Shown here: piece by piece, positions 44,047 to 52,863 of the stretch
Layout of the letters: every line of letters begins with the position of its first letter
Position numbering within the stretch: position 1 is the first letter of the stretch
Assembly: GCA_027492585.1 (NCBI GenBank)
Contig: JAPUEK010000042.1
Location: 23,205-87,204, forward strand
Direction: 5' to 3'
Source of the DNA: Paracoccaceae bacterium
Lineage (GTDB): Bacteria; Pseudomonadota; Alphaproteobacteria; Rhodobacterales; Rhodobacteraceae
Length of the DNA: 64,000 nt
Notes under the pieces: model-generated
The model's input: the letters and a program-made list of their open reading frames with translations, nothing else
Databases searched by the model: none
Told to the model about the DNA's origin: nothing
Translations under genes and position numbers: made by a program

Positions 44047-45174
44047 TCAGCCCTCGCCCTGCGCCTCGGCCCGGCCCATGCCCGCGACGCCAAGTGCCAG
44101 CGTCGCCGCCATGAAGCGGTCGAGATCGCCGTCGAGCACCCCCTGCGTATCGCTGGTCTCGACGCCGGTCCGCAGGTCCTTCACCATCTGATAGGGCTGA
44201 AGAACATAGGAACGGATCTGGTTGCCCCAGCCCGCGTCGCCCTTGTTCTCATGCGCCTCGTTGATGGCGGCGGTGCGCTTGTCCAGCTCAAGCTGGTAGA
44301 GCCGCGATTTCAGCGCCTGCATGGCGATGTCACGGTTCTGGTGCTGCGACTTGAGCGAGGAGGTCACGACGATATTGGTCGGAAAGTGGGTGATCCGCAC
44401 CGCGGAATCGGTCTTGTTGACGTGCTGGCCGCCCGCGCCCGACGAGCGGAAGGTGTCGATGCGGATGTCCTTGTCCAGCACCTCGATCTCGATGTTCTCA
44501 TCGACCACCGGATAGACCCAGACCGAGGAAAACGAGGTGTGCCGCCGCGCCGCCGAATCGTAGGGGCTGATCCGCACCAGCCGATGCACGCCGCTTTCCG
44601 ACTTCAGCCAGCCATAGGCGTTATGCCCGGAAATCTTGTAGGAGACGGAGCGGATCCCCGCCTCGTCGCCCGGCGTCTCCGATTGCATCTCGACCGTATA
44701 GCCCTTCTTCTCGGCCCAGCGGACATACATCCGGGCAAGCATACTGGCCCAATCGCAGCTTTCGGTGCCACCGGCCCCGGCGTTGATCTCGAGGAAGGTG
44801 TCGTTGCTGTCGGCCTCGCCGTCAAGGAGCGCCTCCAGCTCCTTGGCCGCCGCCGTATCGACAAGCGCCTTCAGCGCCGCCTCCGCCTCGGCGACGATCT
44901 CCTGATCGTCCTCCATCTCGCCAAGCTCGATCAGCTCCACATTGTCCTTCAGCCCGCTTTCGATCAGCCGGTAGGTGGAGACGGCATCGAGAAGCTGCTG
45001 GCGTTCCCGCATCAGCTTCTGCGCCTTGGCCGGGTCGTTCCACAGATCCGGCGCCTCGATCAGCGCATCGAATTCCTCAAGCCGGTGCGGCGCCGTCTCC
45101 CAATCGAGCCGCTGGCCCAGAAGCTTCAGCGACTTGTCAATGGCATCGACATGGTTCTGCGTCTCGGCGCGCAT
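44047..45174 (-). CDS. prfB: Peptide chain release factor 2
   Basis: 375 aa. Terminates translation at UGA and UAA. Catalytic GGQ in SGAGGQHVNKTDSAVR (about 248-250); the codon-recognition tripeptide, SPF in E. coli, reads SPY in RISPYDSAARRHTSF. The reading frame is continuous, so there is no programmed +1 frameshift at a UGA near codon 25, unlike E. coli prfB. The frame is open to 45189, but MRAETQNHVDAIDKSL at 45174 is preferred. Downstream of mrcA on the same strand, the order seen across alphaproteobacteria. Confidence 0.95.
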   Translation of the reverse strand: MRAETQNHVDAIDKSLKLLGQRLDWETAPHRLEEFDALIEAPDLWNDPAKAQKLMRERQQLLDAVSTYRLIESGLKDNVELIELGEMEDDQEIVAEAEAALKALVDTAAAKELEALLDGEADSNDTFLEINAGAGGTESCDWASMLARMYVRWAEKKGYTVEMQSETPGDEAGIRSVSYKISGHNAYGWLKSESGVHRLVRISPYDSAARRHTSFSSVWVYPVVDENIEIEVLDKDIRIDTFRSSGAGGQHVNKTDSAVRITHFPTNIVVTSSLKSQHQNRDIAMQALKSRLYQLELDKRTAAINEAHENKGDAGWGNQIRSYVLQPYQMVKDLRTGVETSDTQGVLDGDLDRFMAATLALGVAGMGRAEAQGEG

Positions 45175-45237
45175 GGGATCGTCCTTCAAACTCTGGCGGC
45201 GGTGATAGCGCGGGGCAGGCAGAGGAGCAAGAGACAG

Positions 45238-45328
45238 GCCCTTTCATACTGGTCTAAATATCCCCCGCGGAGCGTCCGCGGCCTCTGCAGAACGCTCCGC
45301 GGGGGATATTTTTCCCAATGTGAAAGGC
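45238..45328. repeat. GATATTT intergenic repeat, inverted pair H
   Basis: Minus-oriented copy (core about 45256-45263, tail CCAGTATGAAAGGG when read on the minus strand) and plus-oriented copy (core 45302-45311) face away from a shared CTCCGCGGGGG palindrome. The whole element could fold into one long hairpin: GCGGAGCG/CGCTCCGC arms at about 45267-45300. It lies between the 3' end of mrcA and the 5' side of prfB. Confidence 0.75.
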
Positions 45329-45331
45329 AGG

Positions 45332-47902
45332 TCAGTAAAGGCCGCCGGAACTGAGCGTGCCGAAATCGGCCTTCTTCGGGACGGCCTTGGTCTGGCCGTC
45401 GGAGGTGGTGACAGTATCGACCTGCTCGGCGCCGCCGCCCTCGCCATAGCCGTAAAGCGGCAGGTTGGACCCCATGGCGAAGCCGCCGTCCACGAGCGCA
45501 TCCATGCCGAAGACCACCTCTTCGCCCTCGCGGAAATATTCCGAGATGACGTAATCGCCGGTGGCGCTGTCGGGCAGTTTGGCGCCGGTGAAGCGGTCGA
45601 TCTTCTGGAAATATCCGCCCGGCGGGACCTTGAACTTGGTGCCGCCGAAGCGCTTCACCGCCTCTTTCATGAATTCCTGGAAGATCGGAACGCAGAGCGT
45701 GCCGCCGAAGGCGCCTTCGCCGAGGCTGCGCGGCTGGTCGAAGCCCATGTAGCAGCCCGCGACGATGTTCGAGGTATAGCCGATGAACCACACGTCCTTG
45801 GCGTCATTGGTGGTCCCGGTCTTGCCCGCCACCGGCACCGGCAGGCGGACCCCGGTGCCGGAGCCGCGCTGGATCACGCCCTCCATCATCGAGGTGAGCT
45901 GATAGGCGGTGATCGCATCCATCACCCGCTCGCGGTCCGACGTGATCTTCAGCGGCGCCCCGGCGGGCAGGCGCGCATCGGTACAATCCTCGCAGTGGCG
46001 CTGGTCATGGCGGTAGACGGTCTTGCCGAAGCGGTCCTGCACGCGGTCCACCAGCGTCGGCTCCACCCGCTCGCCGCCATTGGCGAACATCGCATAGGCG
46101 GCGACCATCTTGAAGAGCGTCGTCTCCTGCGCGCCAAGGGCATTGGCGAGGAAGGGTTTCATCGGCTTGTAGACGCCGAATTTCTCGGCATAGCCCGCCA
46201 CCGTCTGCATCCCGATCTCCTGAGCGATCCGGATGGTCATCAGGTTCCGGCTCTGCTCGATCCCGGTGCGGAGCGGGGTCGGGCCGTAGAACTTGTTGGA
46301 GGCGTTCTTCGGGGTCCAGAGACCCTGCGGCGTCTCGATCTCGATCGGCGCATCGACGACGATGGTGGCCGGGGTGAAGCCGCTGTCGAGGGCGGCGGCA
46401 TAGACGAAGGGCTTGAAGCTCGACCCCGGCTGGCGGGTGGCCTGCGTCGCGCGGTTGAAGACCGAGGCCTGATAGCTGAAGCCGCCCTGCATGGCGATCA
46501 CGCGGCCGGTGTTCACGTCCATGGCCATGAAGCCGCCCTGCACCTCCGGCACCTGGCGCAGCGACCAGCGTTTGAAGCTGCCGTCGCCGTCATTGGTCAC
46601 GGCACGCACCATCACGACATCGCCCACCGAGACCAGATCGGCCGGGACCCGCGCCTTCTTGCCGAGCTTGCCATCGGCGAGGCGTTTGCGCGCCCAGGTC
46701 ACATCCTCGGCCGGGATCACCGGATCATGGCCGCCCGTGTCGCCTTCCATGCCAAGCCGGGCGGTGCTTTCGCCCAGCTCCAGCACCACGGCGGCGTGCC
46801 AGCCTTCGACATCGCGCGGCAGGTCCTTGACCTCGGAGAGCGCCTTCTTCCAATCGTCGGGGCCGAGCTTGTCGGCGGGCAGCACCTTGCCGGTGCCGCG
46901 CCAGACGCCCTGGCCGCGGTCGTACTTCTCCAGCCCCCGGCGCAGCGCGACCGCCGCGATCTCCTGCATCTCGGGGTCCATGGTGGCGCGGATCGAGAGG
47001 CCCCCGCCGAAGAATTCCTCTTCGCCGAAAGTGCCGGACAGCTGGCGGCGGATCTCGTCGGTGAAATAGTCGCGCGGCGGCAGGCTTTCGCGGAAGGCGG
47101 GGTAGTCGCCGGCCTGCACCGTCTTCAGCGGCAGGTCCTTTTCGGCGGTGTAGGTCGCCTCGTCGATATAGCCGTTCTGCTGCATCTCGCGCAGGACGTA
47201 ATTCCGGCGCGCGACGGCATTGTCGTATTCCTCGACCGGACGCAGCCCCTTGCCCGGCGATTTGGGCAGGGCCGCGAGATAGGCCGCCTCGCCCACCGTC
47301 AACTGGTCGAGCGTCTTGTTGAAATAGGTCTGCGCCGCCGCCGTCACCCCGAAGCTGCGATAGCCGAGGTCGATCTGGTTCATGTAGATCTCAAGGATGC
47401 GGTCCTTGGAAATCGTCTCCTCCAGCCGCGTGGCGAGGATGATCTCCTTGATCTTGCGCTCGATGCCCTTGGCGCCCTTGCGGGTTCCGTCGAGCAGCAT
47501 GTTCTTGGCGACCTGCTGGGTGATGGTGGAGGCGCCACGCATATCCTCGCCCCGGCTGACGAGCGCATCGCGGAAGGCGCCCATCATGCCGGTCACGTCA
47601 TAGCCCTTGTGGGTGTAGAAGTGCTTGTCCTCGGCGGAGATGAAAGCGTCCTTGACCAGATCGGGGATTTCCTCGATCGGGGTGAAGAGCCGGCGCTCCT
47701 TGGCGAATTCGTCCATGATCTTGCCTTCGCCGGAATAGACGCGGCTGATCGTGGGCGGGGTGTAGGTGGCGAGGCTTTCGTGGCTCGGCAGGTCGGCGGC
47801 ATAGATCCAGAAGATCGCGCCGATGGTCAGCGCCCCGAAGAGAAGGCCGAGCGTGACAGCCGTGAAGATGGCTCCGAAAAACGAGCCGATGAACCTGATC
47901 AC
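45332..47902 (-). CDS. mrcA: Penicillin-binding protein 1A (bifunctional class A PBP)
   Basis: 856 aa. Inner-membrane enzyme with one N-terminal transmembrane helix (about 8-33), a GT51 glycosyltransferase domain (catalytic Glu in ISAEDKHFYTHKGYD, then GASTITQQVAKN) and a transpeptidase domain with SSFKPF (S-x-x-K), SRN in IEQSRNLMT and KTGTTND. An OB-like insert lies between the two, as in PBP1A. Polymerises and cross-links peptidoglycan. Length is standard. Followed by prfB, preceded by an amidase gene on the same strand. Confidence 0.96.
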   Translation of the reverse strand: MIRFIGSFFGAIFTAVTLGLLFGALTIGAIFWIYAADLPSHESLATYTPPTISRVYSGEGKIMDEFAKERRLFTPIEEIPDLVKDAFISAEDKHFYTHKGYDVTGMMGAFRDALVSRGEDMRGASTITQQVAKNMLLDGTRKGAKGIERKIKEIILATRLEETISKDRILEIYMNQIDLGYRSFGVTAAAQTYFNKTLDQLTVGEAAYLAALPKSPGKGLRPVEEYDNAVARRNYVLREMQQNGYIDEATYTAEKDLPLKTVQAGDYPAFRESLPPRDYFTDEIRRQLSGTFGEEEFFGGGLSIRATMDPEMQEIAAVALRRGLEKYDRGQGVWRGTGKVLPADKLGPDDWKKALSEVKDLPRDVEGWHAAVVLELGESTARLGMEGDTGGHDPVIPAEDVTWARKRLADGKLGKKARVPADLVSVGDVVMVRAVTNDGDGSFKRWSLRQVPEVQGGFMAMDVNTGRVIAMQGGFSYQASVFNRATQATRQPGSSFKPFVYAAALDSGFTPATIVVDAPIEIETPQGLWTPKNASNKFYGPTPLRTGIEQSRNLMTIRIAQEIGMQTVAGYAEKFGVYKPMKPFLANALGAQETTLFKMVAAYAMFANGGERVEPTLVDRVQDRFGKTVYRHDQRHCEDCTDARLPAGAPLKITSDRERVMDAITAYQLTSMMEGVIQRGSGTGVRLPVPVAGKTGTTNDAKDVWFIGYTSNIVAGCYMGFDQPRSLGEGAFGGTLCVPIFQEFMKEAVKRFGGTKFKVPPGGYFQKIDRFTGAKLPDSATGDYVISEYFREGEEVVFGMDALVDGGFAMGSNLPLYGYGEGGGAEQVDTVTTSDGQTKAVPKKADFGTLSSGGLY

Positions 47903-48362
47903 CCTGCCAACCCCTGATCGCTGCGCGCCGCCCGAGCCGGGCTTTGCGCCCTATAGCCGAGTGCCGCGAAAAGGTCAAAAGGCTCCCCCGCGCGACGGAG
48001 AGGTTTTGGCGGGGAGCCGCCATGGCCGGGAGCCTGCGCGCGGAAGAGAGGATTGCTCGATCTGGCAGAGGCCATCGCCTCTGCCACGCGATCAGATGCC
48101 CGCCTTCCGCCGGTGGCCTCAAAGGCCGCCGGCCAGCCCCCGCCCCCCGGAGGGCGGGGGCTTCGCCCCCACCGGGGCGGGAACTGGCCTTGCCGGTCAT
48201 GTGAGGCAGGCGGTCCCGGTGGATCCGTTCCCACACGGGCGGGAAAACGCAATGCGTTTTCTCCTCCGCCCGGAGGGAGCCAAGGACTCCACGTCCGAAG
48301 AATTCCGGCAAGCGAACACCAGACGACGGGGAGCGGCAATTTCCGGACCGGGCGCGGTTTCC
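47903..48362. other. Structured intergenic region upstream of mrcA
   Basis: 460 bp with no credible gene but several strong inverted repeats, notably 48236-48272 and a GC-rich multi-stem around 48130-48180 (GCCCCCGCC / GGCGGGGGC / GCCCCC). It would form the mrcA leader if mrcA is read from amiC. No known RNA family was recognised. Confidence 0.45.
48236..48272. repeat. Extended palindrome (7 + 9 bp arms)
   Basis: Inner arms GAAAACGCA (48243-48251) and TGCGTTTTC (48253-48261) are perfect with a one-base centre. Outer arms CGGGCGG (48236-48242) and CCGCCCG (48266-48272) are also perfect, with a TCCT bulge on one side. No T tract follows on either strand. Confidence 0.6.
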
Positions 48363-49577
48363 CTACTGCCCCGCGCCCTTGCCAGCCCCCTTGATCGTCG
48401 CATCTTCCCTGGCCCAGACCACAAGCGCATCCCGCAGCGCGCCAGCCATCTTGGCCCGCCACTCCGGATCGGTCAGCCGCGCCAGATCGCGGGTGGAGGA
48501 CATGAAGCCCAGCTCGATCAGCACCGAGGGAATATCGGGTGATTTCAGCACCGAAAACCCGGCCTTCTGATGCGGATGGCGGTGCATCTTCAGCCCCGCC
48601 GCCTTGATCGAGGCCTCAAGCGCCGTGGCCAGCCGTTCCGTCCGCGGCTCGGTTTCCGTGCGCGCCATATCCATCAGCACCTCGGCCACCAGATCGTCCT
48701 GCGCGGTCAGGTCCACCCCCGACAGCAGGTCGTCCCGGTCATGCCGTTCGGCCAGAGCGGCGGAGGCCTCGTCGCTCGCCTCCGCCGAGAGCGTGTAGAT
48801 GGTGGAACCGACGGCCTCCCCCTCGGCGATCGCATCGGCATGAAGGGCGATGAACACATCCGCCCCGGCCGAACGCGCAATGGAAATCCGCGTCTCCAGC
48901 GGCACGAAGACATCCTGCTCGCGCGTCATCACCACCTGAAAGCCGCCGTCGCGCAGCAGAAGCTCCTTCAGCTCGCGCGCGAAGGTCAGCATCAGCCGCG
49001 CCTCGGTCTGGCCCTCGCGCTCCGCGCCGGGGTCGATGCCGCCATGGCCGGGGTCGAGGACGACCATCAGCGGACCGCTTCCCTCCATCACGGGCTTCGG
49101 CAGGTCGGCAGCCTTGGGCAAGGCCCAGCCCGCCGGTTCCGGCTCGGCCGCGCGCGCCGCGAAATCGGCCTGCGAGGCGGGGGCGAGGCTCAGATGAAGG
49201 GTGGCCTCCGCCCCCGTCTTCATCTCCGCCTGCCGGACGAGCATGGGGCCGGAAAGCTCCACCACCAGCCGCGACCAGCCGGGCCGGAAGACCCCGGCAC
49301 GCAGCCCCGTCAGCCGGTCCTGCGGCAGCGGCAGAAGGTTGATCCCGGTCCAGTCCACCTCGCGCATGTCGAGGACAAGCCGCGGCGGGCCGTCCAGCAC
49401 CCGCACCCGCCACGGCACCGGCTGGCTGAGGGCGAAGGTCATCTCCACCCCCTCCCCCGCCGCTTTCAGCGAGGATTCGGACGGGTCGAGCCGCGCCAGA
49501 GCCGACAGGTCCTGTGCCGCCAGGGGCGTAGCCATGAGGAACAGCGCCGCAAGGCCCGCGATCCAGCCGCGGCTCAT
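48363..49577 (-). CDS. amiC: N-acetylmuramoyl-L-alanine amidase, AmiC type
   Basis: 404-aa periplasmic amidase that cuts stem peptides from glycan at septation. Signal peptide 1-21 (LAALFLMATPLAAQ), AMIN domain (about 40-135, localisation) and Amidase_3 domain (about 172-395). Zinc and catalytic residues: His in VLDPGHGGIDPGA, Glu in EGQTEARLM, His in FIALHADAI and Glu in LIELGFMSS. It overlaps the aminotransferase stop by 4 nt. Probable activation by a LytM/EnvC-type factor is known for the family. In other alphaproteobacteria it also precedes mrcA. Confidence 0.94.
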   Translation of the reverse strand: MSRGWIAGLAALFLMATPLAAQDLSALARLDPSESSLKAAGEGVEMTFALSQPVPWRVRVLDGPPRLVLDMREVDWTGINLLPLPQDRLTGLRAGVFRPGWSRLVVELSGPMLVRQAEMKTGAEATLHLSLAPASQADFAARAAEPEPAGWALPKAADLPKPVMEGSGPLMVVLDPGHGGIDPGAEREGQTEARLMLTFARELKELLLRDGGFQVVMTREQDVFVPLETRISIARSAGADVFIALHADAIAEGEAVGSTIYTLSAEASDEASAALAERHDRDDLLSGVDLTAQDDLVAEVLMDMARTETEPRTERLATALEASIKAAGLKMHRHPHQKAGFSVLKSPDIPSVLIELGFMSSTRDLARLTDPEWRAKMAGALRDALVVWAREDATIKGAGKGAGQ

Positions 49578-50716
49578 CTCCGCACCGCCATATAGGCCTG
49601 CAAACGCCGCAGCCCTTCCTGAATATCCGCCGTCGCCCCGGCATAGGAAAAGCGCAAGGTCCGCGCGCCCCGCCTCGGGTCGAAGTCGAGCCCCGGCGTC
49701 ACCGCCACCCCGGCCTCGCGCAGGAGTTCCGCCGCAAAGGCCAGCGAATCCCCGGTCAGATCGGAAATATCGGCATAGATGTAGAAGGCCCCGTCCGGCG
49801 GCGCGATGCGGGTGAACCCGGCCTTCGGCAGGCCTTCGAGCATCAGGCGGCGGTTTTCGGCATAGACGGCGCGGTTCGCCTCCATCTCCTCCACGCTGTC
49901 CAGGGCGGCAAGCGCGGCGATCTGGCTCACATGCGGCGGGCAGATGAAGAGGTTCTGCGCCAGACGCTCCACGGTGCGGATGTGATCCTCCGGCACCACC
50001 ATCCAGCCGATCCGCCAGCCGGTCATGCTGAAATACTTGGAGAAGGAGTTGATCACATAGGCGCTGTCGCTGATCTCAAGCGCCGAGACCGCGCGCGGGC
50101 CGTAGTGCAGACCATGGTAGATCTCGTCGGAAACGAAGGCGATGCCGCGCCGGTCGCAAACGCCCATCAGCGCGGCCAGCTCCGCCCGGCCGAGCATGGT
50201 GCCGGAAGGATTGCCGGGCGAGGCGACGATCAGGCCCTGCATCTCCACCCCGTCGAGATCGGCAGGCACCGGCTGATAGCGGTTCGCAGCGGAACTCGGC
50301 AGGCCCACCGGCTCCAGTGACAGGGCGCGCAGGATCTGGCGGTAGCTCGGATAGCCGGGCTCGCCCAGCCCCACCCGGTCGCCCGCGTCGAAAAGCGCCG
50401 AAAAGGCCAGCAGGAAAGCCCCGGAGGAGCCGTTTGTCACCACCACCCGGTCGGGGTCCAGATCGACGCCATACCAGCGGGCATAAAGCGCCGCGATCCC
50501 CTGTCGCAACGCCGGCAGACCAAGCGCCACCGTATAGCCGAGCGTCTGCTCAAGGCTTGCCGCCACCGCCCGGCGCGCGGCCTCCGGCGCCGGGGTCGCG
50601 GGCTGGCCCACCTCCATATGGATGATCGAGCGGCCCGCCGCCTCGGCGGCCCGCGCGGCTTCGACCACATCCATCACAATGAAGGGATCAACCTGCCCCC
50701 GGCTTGATCTTCGCAT
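49574..50716 (-). CDS. Class I/II PLP-dependent aminotransferase
   Basis: 380 aa, fold type I. The PLP lysine lies in NSFSKYFSMTGWRIGW (about 232). NPSGTM, SDEIYHGLHYG and the C-terminal Arg in TLRFSYAG are the usual aspartate-aminotransferase family marks. Substrate is not predictable; an aromatic/aspartate-type or alanine-type role is equally possible. Translationally coupled to amiC (ATGA overlap) although unrelated in function, and divergent from a DsbA-like gene 101 bp away. Confidence 0.9.
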   Translation of the reverse strand: MRRSSRGQVDPFIVMDVVEAARAAEAAGRSIIHMEVGQPATPAPEAARRAVAASLEQTLGYTVALGLPALRQGIAALYARWYGVDLDPDRVVVTNGSSGAFLLAFSALFDAGDRVGLGEPGYPSYRQILRALSLEPVGLPSSAANRYQPVPADLDGVEMQGLIVASPGNPSGTMLGRAELAALMGVCDRRGIAFVSDEIYHGLHYGPRAVSALEISDSAYVINSFSKYFSMTGWRIGWMVVPEDHIRTVERLAQNLFICPPHVSQIAALAALDSVEEMEANRAVYAENRRLMLEGLPKAGFTRIAPPDGAFYIYADISDLTGDSLAFAAELLREAGVAVTPGLDFDPRRGARTLRFSYAGATADIQEGLRRLQAYMAVRR

Positions 50717-50817
50717 CCGCCCGCCCCTATTGTCACCCGCAACGCCCCGTGCGAGTTTGCCGCCATAATCCGCCGTGCGGCCTCAAGGTCAAGCCCGGCC
50801 CGACCCCGAGGTTTCCC

Positions 50818-51561
50818 ATGCGCCGTTTCCTGTCCGCCCTTCTGTGCTCCACCCTGCTTGCCGCTCCGGTCCTCGCCGGCGGCCTCGGAGAGATGACGGA
50901 GGCGGAGCGCGCGGCCTTCCGCGAAGAGGTGAAAGCCTATCTTCTGGCCAATCCCGAGGTGATCGTCGAGGCCATGGGCGTCTTGCAGGACCGCGAGGAC
51001 AGCGCCGCCGCCGCCCGCGACCTGAAGACCCTCGCCGACAACCATGATGCGATCTATGCCGATGCCGAAAGCTGGGTCGGCGGCAATCCGGACGGCGACA
51101 TCACCGTGGTCGAGTTCATGGATTACAGCTGCGGCTATTGCCGCAAGGCCTATTCCGAGGTCGAGGAGCTGGTGAAATCGGATGGCAACATCCGCTTCGT
51201 GCTGAAGGAATTCCCGATCCTCGGCGATGCCTCGGTGGCGGCCTCGCGCTTTGCCATCGCGGTGCGGCAGCTCCATGGCGATGACGCCTACAAGGCCGCC
51301 CATGACGGGCTGATCACCCTGCGCGGCGCGCCGGACGAAGCCTCGCTGACCCGGCTCGCCCAGGATCTGAAGCTGGACCCCGCGCCGATCCTCGCGCGGA
51401 TGAACAGCGACGAGGTGACGAAGGTGATCGCCGCCAATCACGCGCTGGCCAACAAGCTGGAGATTTCCGGCACCCCGACCTTCGTGGTCGACGATACGCT
51501 GGTGCGGGGCTATGTGCCGCTGGCGGGGATGCGGAAGATCGTCGCGGCGGAGCGCATGTGA
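50818..51561 (+). CDS. DsbA-family thiol:disulfide oxidoreductase (Com1-like)
   Basis: 247-aa periplasmic thioredoxin-fold protein. Signal peptide (1-19, ending PVLAG), helical N-terminal dimerisation segment (VKAYLLANPEVIVEAMGVL, about 38-56) typical of ScsC/Com1-like proteins, active-site CGYC in MDYSCGYCRKAY (about 104-107), and cis-Pro in SGTPTFVVDD. Probably an oxidase or isomerase of envelope proteins. ATG 50818 is chosen because it begins the signal peptide. Repeat copy I lies directly after the stop. Confidence 0.91.
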   Translation: MRRFLSALLCSTLLAAPVLAGGLGEMTEAERAAFREEVKAYLLANPEVIVEAMGVLQDREDSAAAARDLKTLADNHDAIYADAESWVGGNPDGDITVVEFMDYSCGYCRKAYSEVEELVKSDGNIRFVLKEFPILGDASVAASRFAIAVRQLHGDDAYKAAHDGLITLRGAPDEASLTRLAQDLKLDPAPILARMNSDEVTKVIAANHALANKLEISGTPTFVVDDTLVRGYVPLAGMRKIVAAERM

Positions 51562-51565
51562 CGGC

Positions 51566-51606
51566 CGGGGAAGCCTCCGGCGGGGATATTTGAGCCAGTA
51601 TGAAAG
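51566..51606 (+). repeat. GATATTT intergenic repeat, copy I
   Basis: GGGGAAGCCTCCGGCGGGGATATTTGAGCCAGTATGAAAGGG (in part) matches the minus-strand half of pair B over its whole length. It is 3' of the DsbA-like gene, same orientation, before the convergent ispG. Confidence 0.8.
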
Positions 51607-51624
51607 GGCGGGCGGAGGGAGGCC

Positions 51625-52752
51625 TCAGCCCGCCTTTTCCTTTTCGGCGGCGGCTTCGATCTCTGCGGCGCGCTTTTCGACCAGTTCGACGATGTGATCG
51701 ACCATGCCCTCGTTGCCGAGCTTGTGGTGCTGCTTTCCGGCCAGATAGATCATGCCGGAGCCGGCCCCGCCGCCGGTGAAGCCGATGTCGGTCATCAGCG
51801 CCTCGCCGGGGCCGTTCACCACGCAGCCGATGATCGACAGCGAGAGGCTGGTCGTGACATGGGCGAGCCGGTCTTCGAGGGCGGCGACGGTCTTGATCAC
51901 GTCGAAGCCCTGCCGCGCGCAGGAGGGACAGGAAATGATCGTGACCCCCCGGTGGCGCAGGCCGAGCGATTTCAGGATCTCGAAGCCGACCTTCACCTCC
52001 TCCACCGGATCGGCGGAGAGGCTGACGCGGATCGTGTCGCCGATGCCGAACCACAGCAGGCTGCCGAGGCCGATGGCGGATTTCACCGTGCCGGACATGA
52101 GGCCCCCGGCCTCGGTGATGCCGAGGTGGATCGGCGCATCGGTGGCGGTGGCAAGCTGCTGGTAGGCGGCGGCGGCCATGAAGACATCGGAGGCTTTCAC
52201 CGAAATCTTGTATTCGTGAAAATCGTTGTCCTGCAACAGCTTGATATGGTCGAGACCGGACTCCACCATGGCATCCGGGCAGGGTTCGCCGTACTTGTCG
52301 AGAAGGTGCCGTTCCAGCGAGCCGGCGTTGACCCCGATGCGGATCGAGCAGCCGTGGTCCTTCGCAGCCCGCACCACCTCGGCCACGCGCCTGGCATCGC
52401 CGATATTGCCGGGATTGATGCGGAGGCAGGCCGCCCCCGCCTCTGCCGCCTCGATGGCGCGCTTGTAGTGGAAATGGATGTCGGCGACGATCGGCACCGG
52501 GCTTTCGGCGACGATCTCCTTCAGGGCGCGGGTGCTGTCCTCATCCGGGGTGGAGACGCGGACGATATCGGCCCCGGCGACGGCACACCGCTGGATCTGC
52601 TCGATGGTGGCCTTCACGTCATGGGTGAGCGTGTTGGTCATCGTCTGCACCGAGATCGGCGCATCGCCGCCGACCAGCACCTTGCCCACCCGGATCTGGC
52701 GGCTGACCCGGCGGTCGATGTTGCGCCAGGGGCGGATCGGATTGTGGGTCAT
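51625..52752 (-). CDS. ispG: 4-hydroxy-3-methylbut-2-en-1-yl diphosphate synthase
   Basis: 375 aa. Iron-sulfur enzyme converting MEcPP to HMBPP in the MEP isoprenoid pathway. N-terminal TIM barrel ([31 protein letters not shown]) and a C-terminal [4Fe-4S] domain with [11 protein letters not shown] (two Cys) and [12 protein letters not shown] (third Cys) and the glutamate ligand. Length matches E. coli IspG. It follows rodZ on the same strand, as in E. coli, but a strong hairpin separates them here. Confidence 0.96.
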   Translation of the reverse strand: MTHNPIRPWRNIDRRVSRQIRVGKVLVGGDAPISVQTMTNTLTHDVKATIEQIQRCAVAGADIVRVSTPDEDSTRALKEIVAESPVPIVADIHFHYKRAIEAAEAGAACLRINPGNIGDARRVAEVVRAAKDHGCSIRIGVNAGSLERHLLDKYGEPCPDAMVESGLDHIKLLQDNDFHEYKISVKASDVFMAAAAYQQLATATDAPIHLGITEAGGLMSGTVKSAIGLGSLLWFGIGDTIRVSLSADPVEEVKVGFEILKSLGLRHRGVTIISCPSCARQGFDVIKTVAALEDRLAHVTTSLSLSIIGCVVNGPGEALMTDIGFTGGGAGSGMIYLAGKQHHKLGNEGMVDHIVELVEKRAAEIEAAAEKEKAG

Positions 52753-52798
52753 GTCATCCTCGCGCGGCCCAAGGCGGGCCCTGGCGCCTAGATAAACA

Positions 52799-52837
52799 GC
52801 ACAAGGCCCCGGAGCAACCGCTGCCGGGGCCTTGTGC
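52799..52837 (-). terminator. 14-bp stem hairpin between rodZ and ispG
   Basis: GCACAAGGCCCCGG (52799-52812) pairs with CCGGGGCCTTGTGC (52824-52837), loop of 11. It starts about 27 bp after the rodZ stop on the minus strand and is followed by TGTTTATC. Likely a (partial) terminator that uncouples ispG from rodZ. Confidence 0.75.
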
Positions 52838-52863
52838 CGGTCAAAGATCGGTCATTCGCCCGC

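Noticed and set aside
44047..45189. Programmed frameshift in prfB
   Set aside because: The frame is continuous and no internal UGA or slippery CTTTGA site is present near codon 25.
45320..47917. An 865-codon plus-strand open frame opposite mrcA
   Set aside because: Same reasoning: it mirrors a fully supported PBP1A gene and shows no family features.
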